Assembly (NCBI RefSeq): GCF_947491795.1
Contig: NZ_CANLKW010000001.1
Span: 1,178,001 to 1,242,000, forward strand
DNA from: an uncultured Roseobacter sp.
Lineage (GTDB): Bacteria > Pseudomonadota > Alphaproteobacteria > Rhodobacterales > Rhodobacteraceae
Length of the DNA: 64,000 nt
Direction of reading: 5' to 3'
Part shown: positions 25,639 to 35,678 of the stretch, in pieces
How positions within the stretch are numbered: position 1 is the first letter of the stretch
How the letters are laid out: each line of letters begins with the position of its first letter
Notes under the pieces: model-generated
Databases searched by the model: none
Told to the model about the DNA's origin: nothing
Seen by the model: only the letters and a program-made list of their open reading frames with translations
Translations under genes and position numbers: made by a program

Positions 25639-26900
25639 CAGGCCGCCCGACGCGCCTGCAGTTCTGCCAGCGACGGCGCCTGATCCACCGGACCGTACAG
25701 GGCCAGTGCAGCCAGCGCGCCGGTGGCCATACGGGCTGCGAACTCACGCACATCGCCTGTTGTTACGGCGTCAATCATCGCCACGGTTTCCTCCAGCGGC
25801 GGCACACGGCCCCAGATCTGCACAAGCCGTGCGAGCCGTTCTGCCCGGTTTGACGGGCTTTCCAGCCCCATCAGCAGCCCGGCTTTCATCTGGGCGCGTG
25901 CGCGTGCAACCTCGGCCGGGGACATATCATCGGCGGCACGTTTCATCTCATCGATGGTGATCCGCGCCAGTTCGGGCAGCTGTGATGCGCTGGTGCCCGC
26001 GTAAATGGTGGTCATGCCCGTATCCGCATAGGCACCCGCCTGGGCAAAAATGGAATAGCACAGGCCCCGGTTCTCCCGGATTTCCTGGAACAGGCGGCTC
26101 GACATGCCGCCGCCCAGAGCAGAGGCATAGATCTGGGCCGTGTAGATGCTGTCCTCGCGGTAGCCAGGGCTTTCAAACGCGAGCGCAAAATGCGCCTGCT
26201 CCAGCGCTTTGCTGGTGCGACGCTCACCGCCCATAAAGCGCGCATGCGAAGGCTCGGCCGTTTCTTTCGGAACCATGCCCCCGAACAGTGTCTCCGCCAG
26301 TCTGACAATCTCATCGTGGTCGACCGCACCTGCAGCCGAAAGGATCATCTGTCCGGGCCCATAATGGCGGTCGATGAAAGCACGCAGATCGTCGCGGGAA
26401 AAGGCGGACACCCGCTCTGCCGGACCCAGAATACTGCGGCCCATCGGGTGATCGGGATAGGCTTCTTCCTGAAGCCAGTCGAAAATCACATCGTCCGGTG
26501 TGTCCAGTGTCTGGCCGATTTCCTGCAGGATAACGCCCCGTTCAACCTCGATCTCTGCCTCATCCAGCGTCGGATTGAGCAGAATGTCCGCGATCACATC
26601 CAGCGCCAGCCCGACATCGTTGCGCAGCACACGCGCGTAGTAGGCCGTGACTTCGCGGCTGGTGTACGCATTGATGTACCCGCCGGCATCCTCGATGCTT
26701 TCGGCAATCTGAAGCGCGGAACGCCGTTTGGTGCCCTTAAACGCCATATGCTCCAGAAAGTGCGCAATGCCATTCTGCTCTGGCGTTTCATTTCGCGCGC
26801 CGGCTGTTACCCACACGCCAACAGAGGCCGATTCCAGCCCCGGCATTTCTTCGGTCACAATGCGAAAGCCGTTCGCCAGTTCGTGTTGTTGCAGTGTCAC
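25638..26900 (-). CDS. M16-family zinc peptidase (mitochondrial-processing-peptidase-like)
   Basis: The 420-residue metallopeptidase has the inverted zinc motif HFLEH (H-x-x-E-H, about residues 47-51) with a downstream acidic residue in IEVERGVILQE, so it is catalytically complete. It corresponds to the beta-subunit type of processing peptidase. In alphaproteobacteria a single-chain form commonly sits next to thrC. The ATG overlaps the thrC stop by four bases. The bacterial substrate is not known to me. Confidence 0.93.
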   Translation of the reverse strand: MTLQQHELANGFRIVTEEMPGLESASVGVWVTAGARNETPEQNGIAHFLEHMAFKGTKRRSALQIAESIEDAGGYINAYTSREVTAYYARVLRNDVGLALDVIADILLNPTLDEAEIEVERGVILQEIGQTLDTPDDVIFDWLQEEAYPDHPMGRSILGPAERVSAFSRDDLRAFIDRHYGPGQMILSAAGAVDHDEIVRLAETLFGGMVPKETAEPSHARFMGGERRTSKALEQAHFALAFESPGYREDSIYTAQIYASALGGGMSSRLFQEIRENRGLCYSIFAQAGAYADTGMTTIYAGTSASQLPELARITIDEMKRAADDMSPAEVARARAQMKAGLLMGLESPSNRAERLARLVQIWGRVPPLEETVAMIDAVTTGDVREFAARMATGALAALALYGPVDQAPSLAELQARRAA

Positions 26901-28285
26901 GCGGACAGGTTCTCCCTGATGTGGTCTTTCAGTGCGCCAAGGTCGTTGGGCACCCGGCTCATCCGTTCCGGGCGTTCATACAGGTCTGCCATACGTGCAG
27001 GCAAGGGCGGGTGAATGCCCGACGCTTTCTCGACAGCAGCGGGAAACTTGGCCGGATGTGCCGTCGCCAGCGTGATCATCGGCGTCCCGGCTGTCAGCTG
27101 CTCATCCGCGACCTTTACACCAATAGCTGAATGCGGGCACAGCAGCTCACCGCTGGCCGCCAGCGTCGCGGCGATTTTCGCCGAGGTTTCCGCCTCGGAT
27201 GCGCGGCCTGACCGGTAATGCGACTGCAGCACCTGCAGCGCCCCCTGGCTGACCTCAAAGCCACCGGCCTTCAGCTCGTCCATCAATTGCACAATCGCCG
27301 GCGCTTCACGGTCGTAAGCGTCAAAGAGCGCACGCTCAAAATTCGAGCTGACCTGGATATCCATCGACGGGCTGATCGACGGTACGGTCTCGCCCTTGTG
27401 ATACCCCTGCCCGCTCAGACAGCGGTGCAGAATGTCATTCTGGTTGGTCGCCACCACCAGTTCATCAATCGGCAGACCCATGCTTTTGGCGATGTAGCCT
27501 GCAAAGATATCACCAAAATTGCCCGTCGGCACCGTAAAGCTGACCCCGCGGTGCGGTGCGCCCAGCGAAACGGCAGAGGAAAAATAGTAAACCACCTGCG
27601 CCAGTACCCGGCCCCAGTTGATGGAGTTCACGCCCGCGAGGCGGACGCCATCACGGAATTCAAAATCATTGAACATGTCTTTCAGCCGCGCCTGGCAATC
27701 GTCGAAATCCCCATCCACCGCCAGTGCATGCACATTGCTTTCCTGTGGTGTGGTCATCTGCCTCCGCTGCACCTCGGAGATGCGGCCATGTGGGTACATG
27801 ATAAAGACATCGACGTTCTCAAGACCGCGAAAAGCCTCGATAGCCGCCGATCCGGTATCGCCGCTTGTGGCACCTACGATGGTCACACGCTCGCCTTTTC
27901 GGCTCAGAGCGGTCTGAAACATCTGGCCGATCAGCTGCATAGCAAAATCTTTAAAGGCCAGCGTTGGTCCGTGAAAAAGCTCCAGCAGAAAGTGCCCCTG
28001 ATCAAGCTGCTTCAGCGGCGCCCGCGCGGCATGTCCAAAGCCTGCATAAGCGCGCCCGATGATCTCGCGGAAGGCGTCGTCGCTGAAAACGTCTCCGACG
28101 AACGGGCGCATCACACGGTACGCCGTTTCCTCATAGCTCAACCCCTCCAGGGCTGAGATTTCCGCCGCAGTCATCTGCGGAATGGTCTCGGGCACATAAA
28201 GACCGCCGTCGCGGGCCAGACCGGTCAGCATCGCCTCTTCAAAGTTCAGGACAGGGGCCGTTCCGCGGGTAGAGATATAGCGCAT
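26897..28285 (-). CDS. thrC: Threonine synthase
   Basis: The 462-residue PLP enzyme converts O-phosphohomoserine to threonine. The PLP-lysine is in LAFKDFAMQL (near residue 110), and GATSGDTGSAAIEAFRG and VPTGNFGDIFAGYIA bind the cofactor phosphate. MRYISTRG at the start is the family's usual N-terminus. It precedes an M16 peptidase gene (four-base overlap) and follows surf1 by five bases, so a long minus-strand operon links oxidase assembly with thrC. Confidence 0.97.
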   Translation of the reverse strand: MRYISTRGTAPVLNFEEAMLTGLARDGGLYVPETIPQMTAAEISALEGLSYEETAYRVMRPFVGDVFSDDAFREIIGRAYAGFGHAARAPLKQLDQGHFLLELFHGPTLAFKDFAMQLIGQMFQTALSRKGERVTIVGATSGDTGSAAIEAFRGLENVDVFIMYPHGRISEVQRRQMTTPQESNVHALAVDGDFDDCQARLKDMFNDFEFRDGVRLAGVNSINWGRVLAQVVYYFSSAVSLGAPHRGVSFTVPTGNFGDIFAGYIAKSMGLPIDELVVATNQNDILHRCLSGQGYHKGETVPSISPSMDIQVSSNFERALFDAYDREAPAIVQLMDELKAGGFEVSQGALQVLQSHYRSGRASEAETSAKIAATLAASGELLCPHSAIGVKVADEQLTAGTPMITLATAHPAKFPAAVEKASGIHPPLPARMADLYERPERMSRVPNDLGALKDHIRENLSA

Positions 28286-28290
28286 TGCTT

Positions 28291-28971
28291 TCAGCTTTTG
28301 TTGGCCGCGGCACCGCGGCGCAGGAAGAAGACAGTCATGACAGACCAGATGGCCGCCAGAGAGAACCAGGTGATCGCATATTGCAAGTGGTCGTTTGGAA
28401 TGGCCGCAGTGTCCACCGGAAAAGGTGTAATCGGGCCCGGCACCGCAGGCGGGTCGCGGCGCACGATCAGCACTGGCCTTGTGCCAAGCGCGCGCGCCAT
28501 CGCGTCAACATCACGGGCAAACCAGATGTTGTTTTCCAGATCAGGCGCGGGTGTGTAGCTGTCCGTCTCCTGCGGCCATTGCAGATTGCCGGTCACAGAG
28601 ACGGGCGGTCCCTCTTCGAACTTCAGCGCATCCGCATCCGCAGCCCGGACAAACCCCAGATCGACCAGTACCGGACCGTCGGCATGCAGCATCGGCCGTA
28701 TGATCCGGTAGCCGGCACCGATTGTCTTTTGCGAGACCAGTACCCGCAGGTAGTCCGCGCGCAGCGTGCCGGTTACATCAACCGGCAGGTAAGCATCGGC
28801 CTGCCGGTCCGGTGCCGCGGGCAAGGGCACCGGTGCTGCGGCGATACGGGTATCAATGTCTTCGATCATCGCTTCTTTCCCGGCAAGACGCTGTACCTGC
28901 CAGACACCCAGACTGATCAGGATCCCCGCCCCGCCAAGACCAAAAACAATGAAAAACGCCAGTCGTCGCAT
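28291..28971 (-). CDS. surf1: SURF1-family cytochrome oxidase assembly protein
   Basis: The 226-residue protein has an N-terminal membrane helix (about 5-25) and a C-terminal one (about 200-220) around a periplasmic domain, the SURF1 topology. GVWQVQRLAGKEAMIE after the first helix and the C-terminal NDHLQYAITWFSLA are family hallmarks; in this family the former region binds heme. SURF1 helps insert heme a into subunit I of aa3 oxidase. It is downstream of ctaE; a minus-strand terminator lies between, so it may have its own promoter. Confidence 0.94.
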   Translation of the reverse strand: MRRLAFFIVFGLGGAGILISLGVWQVQRLAGKEAMIEDIDTRIAAAPVPLPAAPDRQADAYLPVDVTGTLRADYLRVLVSQKTIGAGYRIIRPMLHADGPVLVDLGFVRAADADALKFEEGPPVSVTGNLQWPQETDSYTPAPDLENNIWFARDVDAMARALGTRPVLIVRRDPPAVPGPITPFPVDTAAIPNDHLQYAITWFSLAAIWSVMTVFFLRRGAAANKS

Positions 28972-28985
28972 GACCGCTCCGTACG

Positions 28986-29013
28986 AAAGAAAAACGCGCG
29001 GAACCCGCGCGCT
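28986..29013 (-). terminator. Intrinsic terminator downstream of ctaE
   Basis: On the minus strand, CGCGCGG and CCGCGCG form a stem with a three-base loop (28995-29011), followed by TTTTTCTTT. It sits 25 bases after the ctaE stop and should end the ctaB-ctaG-ctaE transcript, perhaps partially because surf1 follows on the same strand. Confidence 0.75.
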
Positions 29014-29037
29014 TTTGACTTAAAACTGTGGTCGCGT

Positions 29038-29859
29038 TCAGTGCGTTCCGGGCATCTGCGCTACGCCCCAGATGTACACGGCAAAGAAAAGGAACAGCCA
29101 GACAACGTCCACAAAGTGCCAGTACCAGGCAGCGGCCTCAAAGCCCACGTGCTTTTCTTCTGTGAAATCTCCGCGCATCGCCCGGATCCAGCAGACCGCG
29201 AGGAAGATGGTACCGATGATAACGTGCGCACCATGGAAGCCCGTGGCCATAAAGAAGTTGGAGAAGAACTTGTCGCCGCCGAACTCCCAGCCCTGATAGA
29301 GCAGGTAGGAGTACTCATAGCCCTGCAGGAAGGTGAACAGAACACCCAGAGCAACCGCGATGCCGAGACCGTTGATCAGGTCTTTGCGCGGGCCACCGTG
29401 CACCAGAGCGTGGTGCGCCCAGGTCACCGCACAACCTGAAAGCAAAAGAACCAGCGTGTTGATCAGCGGCAGGTGGAACGCATCCACATGATAGATTTCC
29501 GGCTGCACGTATTCTGTGCCGATGTATTCGCTCATCGGGTAGATGGCGTTCTTGAAAAAGCTCCAGAACCAGGCCGCAAAGAACATCACTTCGGACATGA
29601 TAAAGAGGATGAAGCCATAGCGCAGACCGATGCGCACGACCGGCGTGTGATCGCCGATTTTGCTTTCCGCAACCACTTCTGACCACCAGCCGAACATGAC
29701 GTAGAGCACGGCAACAAAGCCGCCCCAGAACAGGAACGGCGTGATGTCCTGCATCCACAGCACAGCGCCGAAGAGCATCGAAAAACCGGCCAGCGCGCCC
29801 AGAAACGGCCAGATTGAGGGGTTCAGAATGTGATAGTCGTGGTTCTTTTCATGGGCCAT
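29038..29859 (-). CDS. ctaE: Cytochrome c oxidase subunit III
   Basis: The 273-residue protein has seven membrane helices, as expected for subunit III of aa3-type oxidase. Typical elements are the conserved [19 protein letters not shown] and the C-terminal [26 protein letters not shown]. Subunit III stabilises proton pumping of subunit I and is in the inner membrane. It is the last gene of ctaB-small membrane protein-ctaG-ctaE. Subunit I (ctaD) is not in this window. Confidence 0.97.
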   Translation of the reverse strand: MAHEKNHDYHILNPSIWPFLGALAGFSMLFGAVLWMQDITPFLFWGGFVAVLYVMFGWWSEVVAESKIGDHTPVVRIGLRYGFILFIMSEVMFFAAWFWSFFKNAIYPMSEYIGTEYVQPEIYHVDAFHLPLINTLVLLLSGCAVTWAHHALVHGGPRKDLINGLGIAVALGVLFTFLQGYEYSYLLYQGWEFGGDKFFSNFFMATGFHGAHVIIGTIFLAVCWIRAMRGDFTEEKHVGFEAAAWYWHFVDVVWLFLFFAVYIWGVAQMPGTH

Positions 29860-29884
29860 GGTTGCGTCCCTTGCCTTATGTTGG

Positions 29885-30469
29885 TCAGTTCAGACTTGTG
29901 TCTGCGTTGGTATTCTCATCCTCCACCGAGGCATATCCCTCGGGCAGGTCAATTTCGTAGAAGGTATATGACAGCGTGATCGTGTGTATATACTTTCCCT
30001 CGCGATCGTCGACGATTTCAGGGTCTACATAAAAGGTTACCGGCATCTGAACCCGTTCACCAGGTTGCAGCACCTGCTCCTCAAAGCAGAAACACTGGAT
30101 TTTGTTGAAGAAGCCACCCGCCTGATAGGGCGTCACGTTGTAGCTCGCCGAACCCGCAATCGGACGATCCGTGGGGTTGTATGCCTCGTAAAAGGCAAGG
30201 CCTGTCTCGCCGATGCGCACTTCCATCTCGCGCACGACCGGTTTGAACTCCCAGGCCATGTAATTGTTGAGAGACCCGTCAAACCGCACGGTAATCGTCT
30301 GATCCAGCACATCTTCAGGCGCCACGTCGGAAACGCCTGTGACACCGCCAAAACCGGTGACGCGGCAGAACCAGTCATAAAACGGTACAGAAGCCCATGC
30401 CAGGCCGCCCATCAGAACCACAACACCGACGGTCTGGGCAACAGTTTTTGAAGGACCGGTCAAAGCCAT
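29885..30469 (-). CDS. ctaG: Cytochrome c oxidase assembly protein CtaG (Cox11 family)
   Basis: The 194-residue protein has one N-terminal membrane anchor (about 10-28) and a periplasmic immunoglobulin-like domain. The copper-binding motif [13 protein letters not shown] lies near residue 125. Cox11 proteins deliver copper to the CuB site of subunit I. Its ATG shares bases with the stop of the small upstream gene (TGATG), so both are translated in tandem. Confidence 0.96.
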   Translation of the reverse strand: MALTGPSKTVAQTVGVVVLMGGLAWASVPFYDWFCRVTGFGGVTGVSDVAPEDVLDQTITVRFDGSLNNYMAWEFKPVVREMEVRIGETGLAFYEAYNPTDRPIAGSASYNVTPYQAGGFFNKIQCFCFEEQVLQPGERVQMPVTFYVDPEIVDDREGKYIHTITLSYTFYEIDLPEGYASVEDENTNADTSLN

Positions 30470-30630
30470 CAGCGCAGATCCTCGGCACGTGGCATTTCAA
30501 AATCACCGCTGGTGACTTTGGTAAAAGTCAGCGCCAGCACAAGCACAACAAACCCCGCAAGCATCAGTCCGACACCAATGTTACGGCCCTTGCGGCGTGT
30601 GTGTATTTCATGTTCGGGACGCAGTGCCAT
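30469..30630 (-). CDS. 53-residue single-helix membrane protein in the cta operon
   Basis: A short gene between ctaB and ctaG. The protein starts MALRPEHEIHTRRKGRN, has one hydrophobic helix at about residues 18-37 and ends in a short polar tail (MPRAEDLR). The basic N-terminus and single helix suggest the N-terminus is cytoplasmic. It starts three bases after ctaB, and its stop overlaps the ctaG start, so it is coupled to both. A role in oxidase assembly or as a small subunit is inferred from position only; I do not recognise a named family. Confidence 0.85.
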   Translation of the reverse strand: MALRPEHEIHTRRKGRNIGVGLMLAGFVVLVLALTFTKVTSGDFEMPRAEDLR

Positions 30631-30633
30631 CGG

Positions 30634-31572
30634 TTACCAGCCCCCCAGCCCGAAAGGTCTCAGCGCTGCTTCGATCAGGATCGCACCGAAATGAGCAAAG
30701 AGATACCACAAAGAGAGGCGGAAGAATTTCTTCTCCGTCCGGTAATCATCCGCAAGTGCGGTTTCTTCAGGCCTGCGCCAGATTTCGACGGCACCCTTGA
30801 GGAACAGCACATTCAGCACCACCGCCACCGCCAGATAAAGTGGGCCACCAATGGCCGTAAACCCTGTTCCAACGGCCAGCACGGCCAGCAGCACGGTGTA
30901 GGCGATGATGTGCAGACGGGTGGATCTACGGCCGTGCGTTACGGTCAGCATCGGCACATCTGCATCATCGTAGTCCGACTTCATAAAGAGCGCGAGCGCC
31001 CAGAAGTGCGGCGGTGTCCACATGAAAATCAGCGCGAACATCAGCCATGCTTCGATGGAAAAACTCCCCGTCGCAATGACCCAGCCGATCACCGGCGGAA
31101 AGGCCCCTGCGGCGCCACCGATAACAATGTTCTGCGGCGTCGAGCGTTTGAGCCACATGGAATAGACCACGGCGTAAAAGAAGATCGTAAAGGCCAGCAG
31201 TCCCGCGGCCAGCAGGTTCGCCGACAGCGCCAGCATCATCACCGACAGCCCCGACAGCGCCAGACCCAGCGACAGTGCTTCGCCTGCCGGAACACGGCCA
31301 GAAGGGATCGGACGTTTGGCAGTGCGGCGCATCACCGCGTCGATGTCGGCGTCCCACCACATGTTCAGGGCACCGGAGGCCCCGGCCCCGATGGCAACAA
31401 ACAGAATAGAGGCAAAAGCAATGACCGGGTGAACAGCCACGGGCGCCGCCAGCAGACCGACCAGCGCCGTGAAGACCACAAGCGACATCACACGCGGCTT
31501 GAGCAGCGCAAAATAGTCACCCAGCTGCGTGTCGTATTCACCCGTTGGCGTATTGTAGCTTACGTCAGACAT
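30634..31572 (-). CDS. ctaB: Protoheme IX farnesyltransferase (heme O synthase)
   Basis: The 312-residue UbiA-family prenyltransferase attaches a farnesyl group to heme b, giving heme o on the route to heme a. The polyprenyl-diphosphate site is NMWWDADIDAVMRRTAKRPIPSG (about 83-105); the second acidic site is LFMKSDYDDADVPML. There are about nine membrane helices. The gene starts the ctaB-ctaG-ctaE unit and is separated from ctaC by a terminator. Confidence 0.97.
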   Translation of the reverse strand: MSDVSYNTPTGEYDTQLGDYFALLKPRVMSLVVFTALVGLLAAPVAVHPVIAFASILFVAIGAGASGALNMWWDADIDAVMRRTAKRPIPSGRVPAGEALSLGLALSGLSVMMLALSANLLAAGLLAFTIFFYAVVYSMWLKRSTPQNIVIGGAAGAFPPVIGWVIATGSFSIEAWLMFALIFMWTPPHFWALALFMKSDYDDADVPMLTVTHGRRSTRLHIIAYTVLLAVLAVGTGFTAIGGPLYLAVAVVLNVLFLKGAVEIWRRPEETALADDYRTEKKFFRLSLWYLFAHFGAILIEAALRPFGLGGW

Positions 31573-31589
31573 GTCATTGCCTCAGCCTG

Positions 31590-31626
31590 AAAAACCGATG
31601 GGGCAGCGCGCGGGGCTGCCCCATCG
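31590..31626 (-). terminator. Intrinsic terminator downstream of ctaC
   Basis: On the minus strand CGATGGGGCAGC and GCTGCCCCATCG form a perfect 12-bp stem (31596-31626) followed by GGTTTTTC. It lies directly after the ctaC stop, so ctaC is a separate transcript from ctaB onwards unless read-through occurs. Confidence 0.85.
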
Positions 31627-31628
31627 CA

Positions 31629-32510
31629 TTACCTGGATGCCAGGACCCGTGGTTGCGGGATGCCGGCGTATTCCTCACGCGCTTCTGCCAGCCAGGCGGC
31701 ATAGGCCTCCTCGGAGACGACTTTCACGGTGATTGGCATATAAGCGTGGTTCAGGCCGCAAAGCTCCGAGCACTGACCGAAATAGATGCCTTCCTGCTCC
31801 GCCTTGAACCACAGCTCTGCGAGGCGCCCGGGAACAGCATCCTGCTTCACGCCAAAGGCAGGGATGGTCCAGGAGTGAATTACGTCACCCGCAGTCACCT
31901 GCATTACAACGGTTTTGTTGACGGGCACCACTACGGATGTGTCGGTTGCCAGCAGGAATTCCTCTTCCGAATAGCCCGCCTCTTCCAGCATCGCGATGGT
32001 TTCGGGTGATTTGGAGTTATCGCCCCCGGTTGCGGGCGAGCCGATCATGTAGGACGAGAATTCAAACCCTTCATCCACATATTCGTAATCCCAGTACCAC
32101 TGATACCCTGTCACCTTGATGGTCAGGTCGGCCTCGGGGATTTCCTGCTGCTTGAACAGAATCGGCAGCGAGAACGCACCGATAAACACCAGAATGACGA
32201 TCGGCACGACTGTCCAGGCCACCTCTACAGGTGTGTGATGCGTGAATTTCGCAGGTTCAGGGTTCTTTTTCGCGTTGTAGCGGATGGCCACCGAGGCGAT
32301 CAGGCCAGTCACGAAGAGGGTGATCAGCGTGATGATAACCAAGATCATCCAGTCAAGCGTGTGAATATCGCGCGCAAGCTCTGTTACTGCGGGCTGGAAG
32401 CCGGTCTCTCCGTCTACCGGACGGCCGATAATCTCAAGATTATCCTGCGCCTGCGCGGCAGTGGCTGCAAACCCGGCAACAAGGCCGGTCAAACTTAGGA
32501 GGTTTTTCAT
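31629..32510 (-). CDS. ctaC: Cytochrome c oxidase subunit II
   Basis: The 293-residue precursor has a signal peptide (cleaved near AAQAQ), two membrane helices (about 50-75 and 95-115) and a periplasmic cupredoxin domain. The dinuclear CuA ligands are in the C-terminal [14 protein letters not shown], with the His ligand in [14 protein letters not shown], and the conserved aromatic [10 protein letters not shown] is present. It accepts electrons from cytochrome c. I start it at 32510, after an AGGACG ribosome binding site and directly at the signal peptide; the upstream in-frame Met has neither. Confidence 0.96.
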   Translation of the reverse strand: MKNLLSLTGLVAGFAATAAQAQDNLEIIGRPVDGETGFQPAVTELARDIHTLDWMILVIITLITLFVTGLIASVAIRYNAKKNPEPAKFTHHTPVEVAWTVVPIVILVFIGAFSLPILFKQQEIPEADLTIKVTGYQWYWDYEYVDEGFEFSSYMIGSPATGGDNSKSPETIAMLEEAGYSEEEFLLATDTSVVVPVNKTVVMQVTAGDVIHSWTIPAFGVKQDAVPGRLAELWFKAEQEGIYFGQCSELCGLNHAYMPITVKVVSEEAYAAWLAEAREEYAGIPQPRVLASR

Positions 32511-32558
32511 TTTTCGTCCTGATCTTTGGCTGATCGCTGGATCATTGTTGCGCATTGT

Positions 32559-32591
32559 CGGGAGGATCAGACGCCGTGGCCATTCCTCCCG
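32559..32591. promoter_or_regulatory. Inverted repeat in the divergent ctaC-tldD region
   Basis: CGGGAGG (32559-32565) and CCTCCCG (32585-32591) form a perfect 7-bp inverted repeat with a 19-base spacer in the 191-base gap between divergent ctaC and tldD. It could be a regulator site or a leader hairpin of ctaC. Nothing further can be said from sequence. Confidence 0.35.
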
Positions 32592-32701
32592 TTGTTTTCG
32601 TCGCCCTTACAATCATATTCTTTAGCTGAGATAAAGTGTCATGCTTGCGTCAAACAGACGCTGACCCAAGATTTATGCCGCCAGCGCAGAGGATTCACCT
32701 G

Positions 32702-34123
32702 ATGACCGATACCCCGTTTTCCCCATTCGAGGACTCTGTGGACCGCCACGCGGCACTTGCCGTTCTGCGCGAAGCCACCGCGGGCGCAGATGACGGGGAA
32801 TTGTTTCTGGAACGCCGCCGGTCGGAATCACTGGTTTTTGACGATGGGCGACTGAAAAACGCCAACTACGATGCGGGCCAGGGCTTTGGCCTTCGGGCCG
32901 TGCGCGGAGAAGTGGCCGGATACGCCCATTCCACAGAAATCACCGAAGCTGCGCTCAGGCGTGCATCCGAAACCGCGCGTCTGGCCGTTGGCGATGGTGG
33001 TGGCACCTGGGCTGACGCACCCAATCCCACAAACAGGCGGCTTTACACGGACGCAGACCCGATTGCCGGAGCCGCCTTTCCGGTCAAGGTCGAGACGCTG
33101 CGCGAGATCGACAGCTTTGTGCGGGAACTTGATCCGCGCGTCGTCCAGGTGTCTGCAAACATCGCCGCCAGCATTCAGGAGATCGAAATTCTGCGCCCCG
33201 ACGGGCAGTCTTTGCGCGACGTGCGCCCGATGACGCGGGTCAATGTCTCGGTCATCGTCGAACAGAACGGCCGTCGCGAATCCGGATCAGCAGGCGGTGG
33301 TGGACGGGTCGGGCTGGACGGGTTGCTTGATCCTGCAGACTGGCAGGCCAAAGCCCGCGAAGCGCTGCGCGTGGCGGTGGTCAATCTGGACGCGGTTCCG
33401 GCGCCTGCCGGTGTCATGGATGTTGTCCTTGGTCCGGGTTGGCCCGGCATTCTGTTGCATGAGGCGATAGGGCACGGGCTGGAAGGTGACTTTAACCGCA
33501 AAGGCTCCTCTGCGTTTGCGGGCCTGATGGGGCAGCAGATCGCAAGCAAGGGGGTCACGGTGCTGGATGATGGCACCATTCCGGACCGGCGGGGATCAAT
33601 CACCATCGACGATGAAGGCACACCGTCCGCACGCAACACGCTGATCGAGGACGGCGTTCTGGTCGGGTACATGCAGGACCGCCAGAATGCGCGCCTTATG
33701 GGCGTTCCGGCCACCGGCAACGGACGTCGCGAGAGCTATGCGCATGCCCCCATGCCGCGGATGACCAACACCTATATGCTGGGCGGAAACAGCGACCCGC
33801 AGGATATCGTGAGCGACCTCAAAGACGGGATATACGCCGTGGGCTTCGGCGGCGGGCAGGTTGATATCACCAACGGCAAATTCGTTTTCTCCTGCACAGA
33901 GGCTTATCGCGTGCAGGACGGTAAAGTAGGAGCGCCCGTAAAAGGCGCCACACTGATCGGTGACGGGGCTACTGCACTGAAACACATCCGGGGCATTGGC
34001 AACGACATGGCGCTGGATCCTGGGATGGGTAATTGCGGCAAAGCAGGCCAGTGGGTTCCAGTCGGCGTGGGCCAGCCAACCCTGATGATCGGAGGGCTTA
34101 CGGTTGGTGGATCGGCCTCCTGA
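32702..34123 (+). CDS. tldD: Metalloprotease TldD
   Basis: The 473-residue protein is TldD of the TldD/TldE peptidase, which in other bacteria trims unfolded peptides, for example in microcin maturation and CcdA turnover. The zinc motif HEAIGHGLEGDF (H-E-x-x-x-H) is intact, so this is the catalytic subunit. I start at 32702 with AGAGGA upstream; the in-frame extension to 32636 is unlikely. The partner tldE/pmbA is not in the window. In Rhodobacterales tldD commonly lies next to ctaC. Confidence 0.95.
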   Translation: MTDTPFSPFEDSVDRHAALAVLREATAGADDGELFLERRRSESLVFDDGRLKNANYDAGQGFGLRAVRGEVAGYAHSTEITEAALRRASETARLAVGDGGGTWADAPNPTNRRLYTDADPIAGAAFPVKVETLREIDSFVRELDPRVVQVSANIAASIQEIEILRPDGQSLRDVRPMTRVNVSVIVEQNGRRESGSAGGGGRVGLDGLLDPADWQAKAREALRVAVVNLDAVPAPAGVMDVVLGPGWPGILLHEAIGHGLEGDFNRKGSSAFAGLMGQQIASKGVTVLDDGTIPDRRGSITIDDEGTPSARNTLIEDGVLVGYMQDRQNARLMGVPATGNGRRESYAHAPMPRMTNTYMLGGNSDPQDIVSDLKDGIYAVGFGGGQVDITNGKFVFSCTEAYRVQDGKVGAPVKGATLIGDGATALKHIRGIGNDMALDPGMGNCGKAGQWVPVGVGQPTLMIGGLTVGGSAS

Positions 34124-34238
34124 ACAGAGGCCTGTCGGCGGTACTTCCCCATAAATAGCGAGGACGTGGCACCCTCAATATTCATACGTTGTTAACCAAC
34201 TCAGTTTAATTCTGATTCTGCAACGGACGGAGCTGAGG

Positions 34239-35405
34239 ATGACTGACAAGGACTTGTTTCCTTCTTCCATTCACCCCCCACTCCCACCCACCTCGGAAGA
34301 TGAACAGTTTTCCCGGCTCCGTCTTTTGCGCTCCCGCCGGGTTGGCGTAACGACGTATAAACGACTGCTGACTGAACACGGCACTGCGCAGAACGCGCTG
34401 GCCGCGCTGCCTGAGGTAGCGCGTGCCGCCGGCGTTCATGAGTACGAAGTCTGTCCAGAGGCTGTTATCCAATCAGAACTGAATGCCGCACGAAAAGCCG
34501 GCGCGCGCCTGGTGATGCTGGGCACACCCTCTTACCCTGACACGCTTGCCCAGATCGAAGACGCACCGCCCTTCCTCTGGATCATCGGCGAAGCAGAACT
34601 GCTGCACAGTCCGATGATCTCGCTTGTGGGCGCGCGCAACGCATCCTCGCTTGGCGTTCGTATGGCAACCGCACTGGCACGCGAGCTCGGACAGGCTGGC
34701 AATACAGTGGTTTCCGGTCTTGCCCGGGGCATTGATACTGCTGCACATCGTGCCGCATTGGAAACCGGTACGATTGCCGTTCTCGCCGGCGGCGTCGACG
34801 TCATATACCCCTCCGAAAACAAGACGCTCGCCGGCGATATTGCCGGCGAGGGATTGCTGATCTCCGAACAGCCCATGGGTCTGCGGCCCATCGCCCGCCA
34901 TTTCCCCAGCCGCAACCGCATCATCTCCGGCCTCAGCCGGGCGACCATCGTGGTCGAGGCGGCCGCCAAATCCGGCAGCCTCATTACAGCGCGCGACGCG
35001 CTGGACCAGGGACGGGATGTGCTTGCCGTGCCCGGAAACCCTTTTGATGCGCGCGCGGCGGGCTGCAATCAACTGATACGGGATGGCGCCGTGCTCGTGC
35101 GCTCTGCCGCTGACGTAATCGAAGCCATGTCGCCGATCGCACCGCCGCCCTCGCGCAACCGATCCCAAAAACCCACCCCCAGAAAAAAAGTGACCGAAAT
35201 ACAGAAACCTGATACACCGCTGCTCCGGGTTGCAGCGCTGCACCAGCAGATTCTGGACCGGCTCAGCCCCTCTCCCATTGCCGAGGACCAGCTGATCCGG
35301 GACCTTGCTGTGGGCACACATGATGCCGCCCCGGTGCTGCTGGAGCTTGAGCTTGAAGGACGCATTGCGCGGCAGTCCGGCGGCTTGCTGGTGCGGACCA
35401 AATGA
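34239..35405 (+). CDS. dprA: DNA-processing protein DprA
   Basis: The 388-residue protein loads RecA on incoming single-stranded DNA in transformation. The extended Rossmann fold carries VGARNASSLGVRMATALARELG (near 130), VSGLARGIDTAAHRAAL, then FPSRNRIISGLSRATIVVEAAAKSGSLITA, all DprA/Smf hallmarks. A Lys/Pro-rich linker (about 305-325) leads to a C-terminal winged-helix domain (about 330-385). It is 273 bases upstream of topA, a common pairing. Confidence 0.95.
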   Translation: MTDKDLFPSSIHPPLPPTSEDEQFSRLRLLRSRRVGVTTYKRLLTEHGTAQNALAALPEVARAAGVHEYEVCPEAVIQSELNAARKAGARLVMLGTPSYPDTLAQIEDAPPFLWIIGEAELLHSPMISLVGARNASSLGVRMATALARELGQAGNTVVSGLARGIDTAAHRAALETGTIAVLAGGVDVIYPSENKTLAGDIAGEGLLISEQPMGLRPIARHFPSRNRIISGLSRATIVVEAAAKSGSLITARDALDQGRDVLAVPGNPFDARAAGCNQLIRDGAVLVRSAADVIEAMSPIAPPPSRNRSQKPTPRKKVTEIQKPDTPLLRVAALHQQILDRLSPSPIAEDQLIRDLAVGTHDAAPVLLELELEGRIARQSGGLLVRTK

Positions 35406-35678
35406 AAGTTTCGGACGCGGATCTCGCCTGGATCTCGCGGGTGTAGCTACTCATTGTACAGGTCGTTTTTTCCGATGCGCTTGCTGGAAAACAAAATTCC
35501 AATTCAATATCAGAATGTTAAGGAGTGCCTTCTCAATCGGCAGCATACAGGCCCGGCGGCAGAAAACAGCGCCCCAGTCCTGCAGGTCTAAATATCACCG
35601 ATTGACATAATTTACTTGCACACCACCTCTGGGGTGGCCATAGAACCATGAAATTTTCGCTCAGAGGTACTCCGTTAC

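Noticed and set aside
35602..35607. TTGACA considered as the -35 box of topA
   Set aside because: No acceptable -10 box 16-18 bases downstream.
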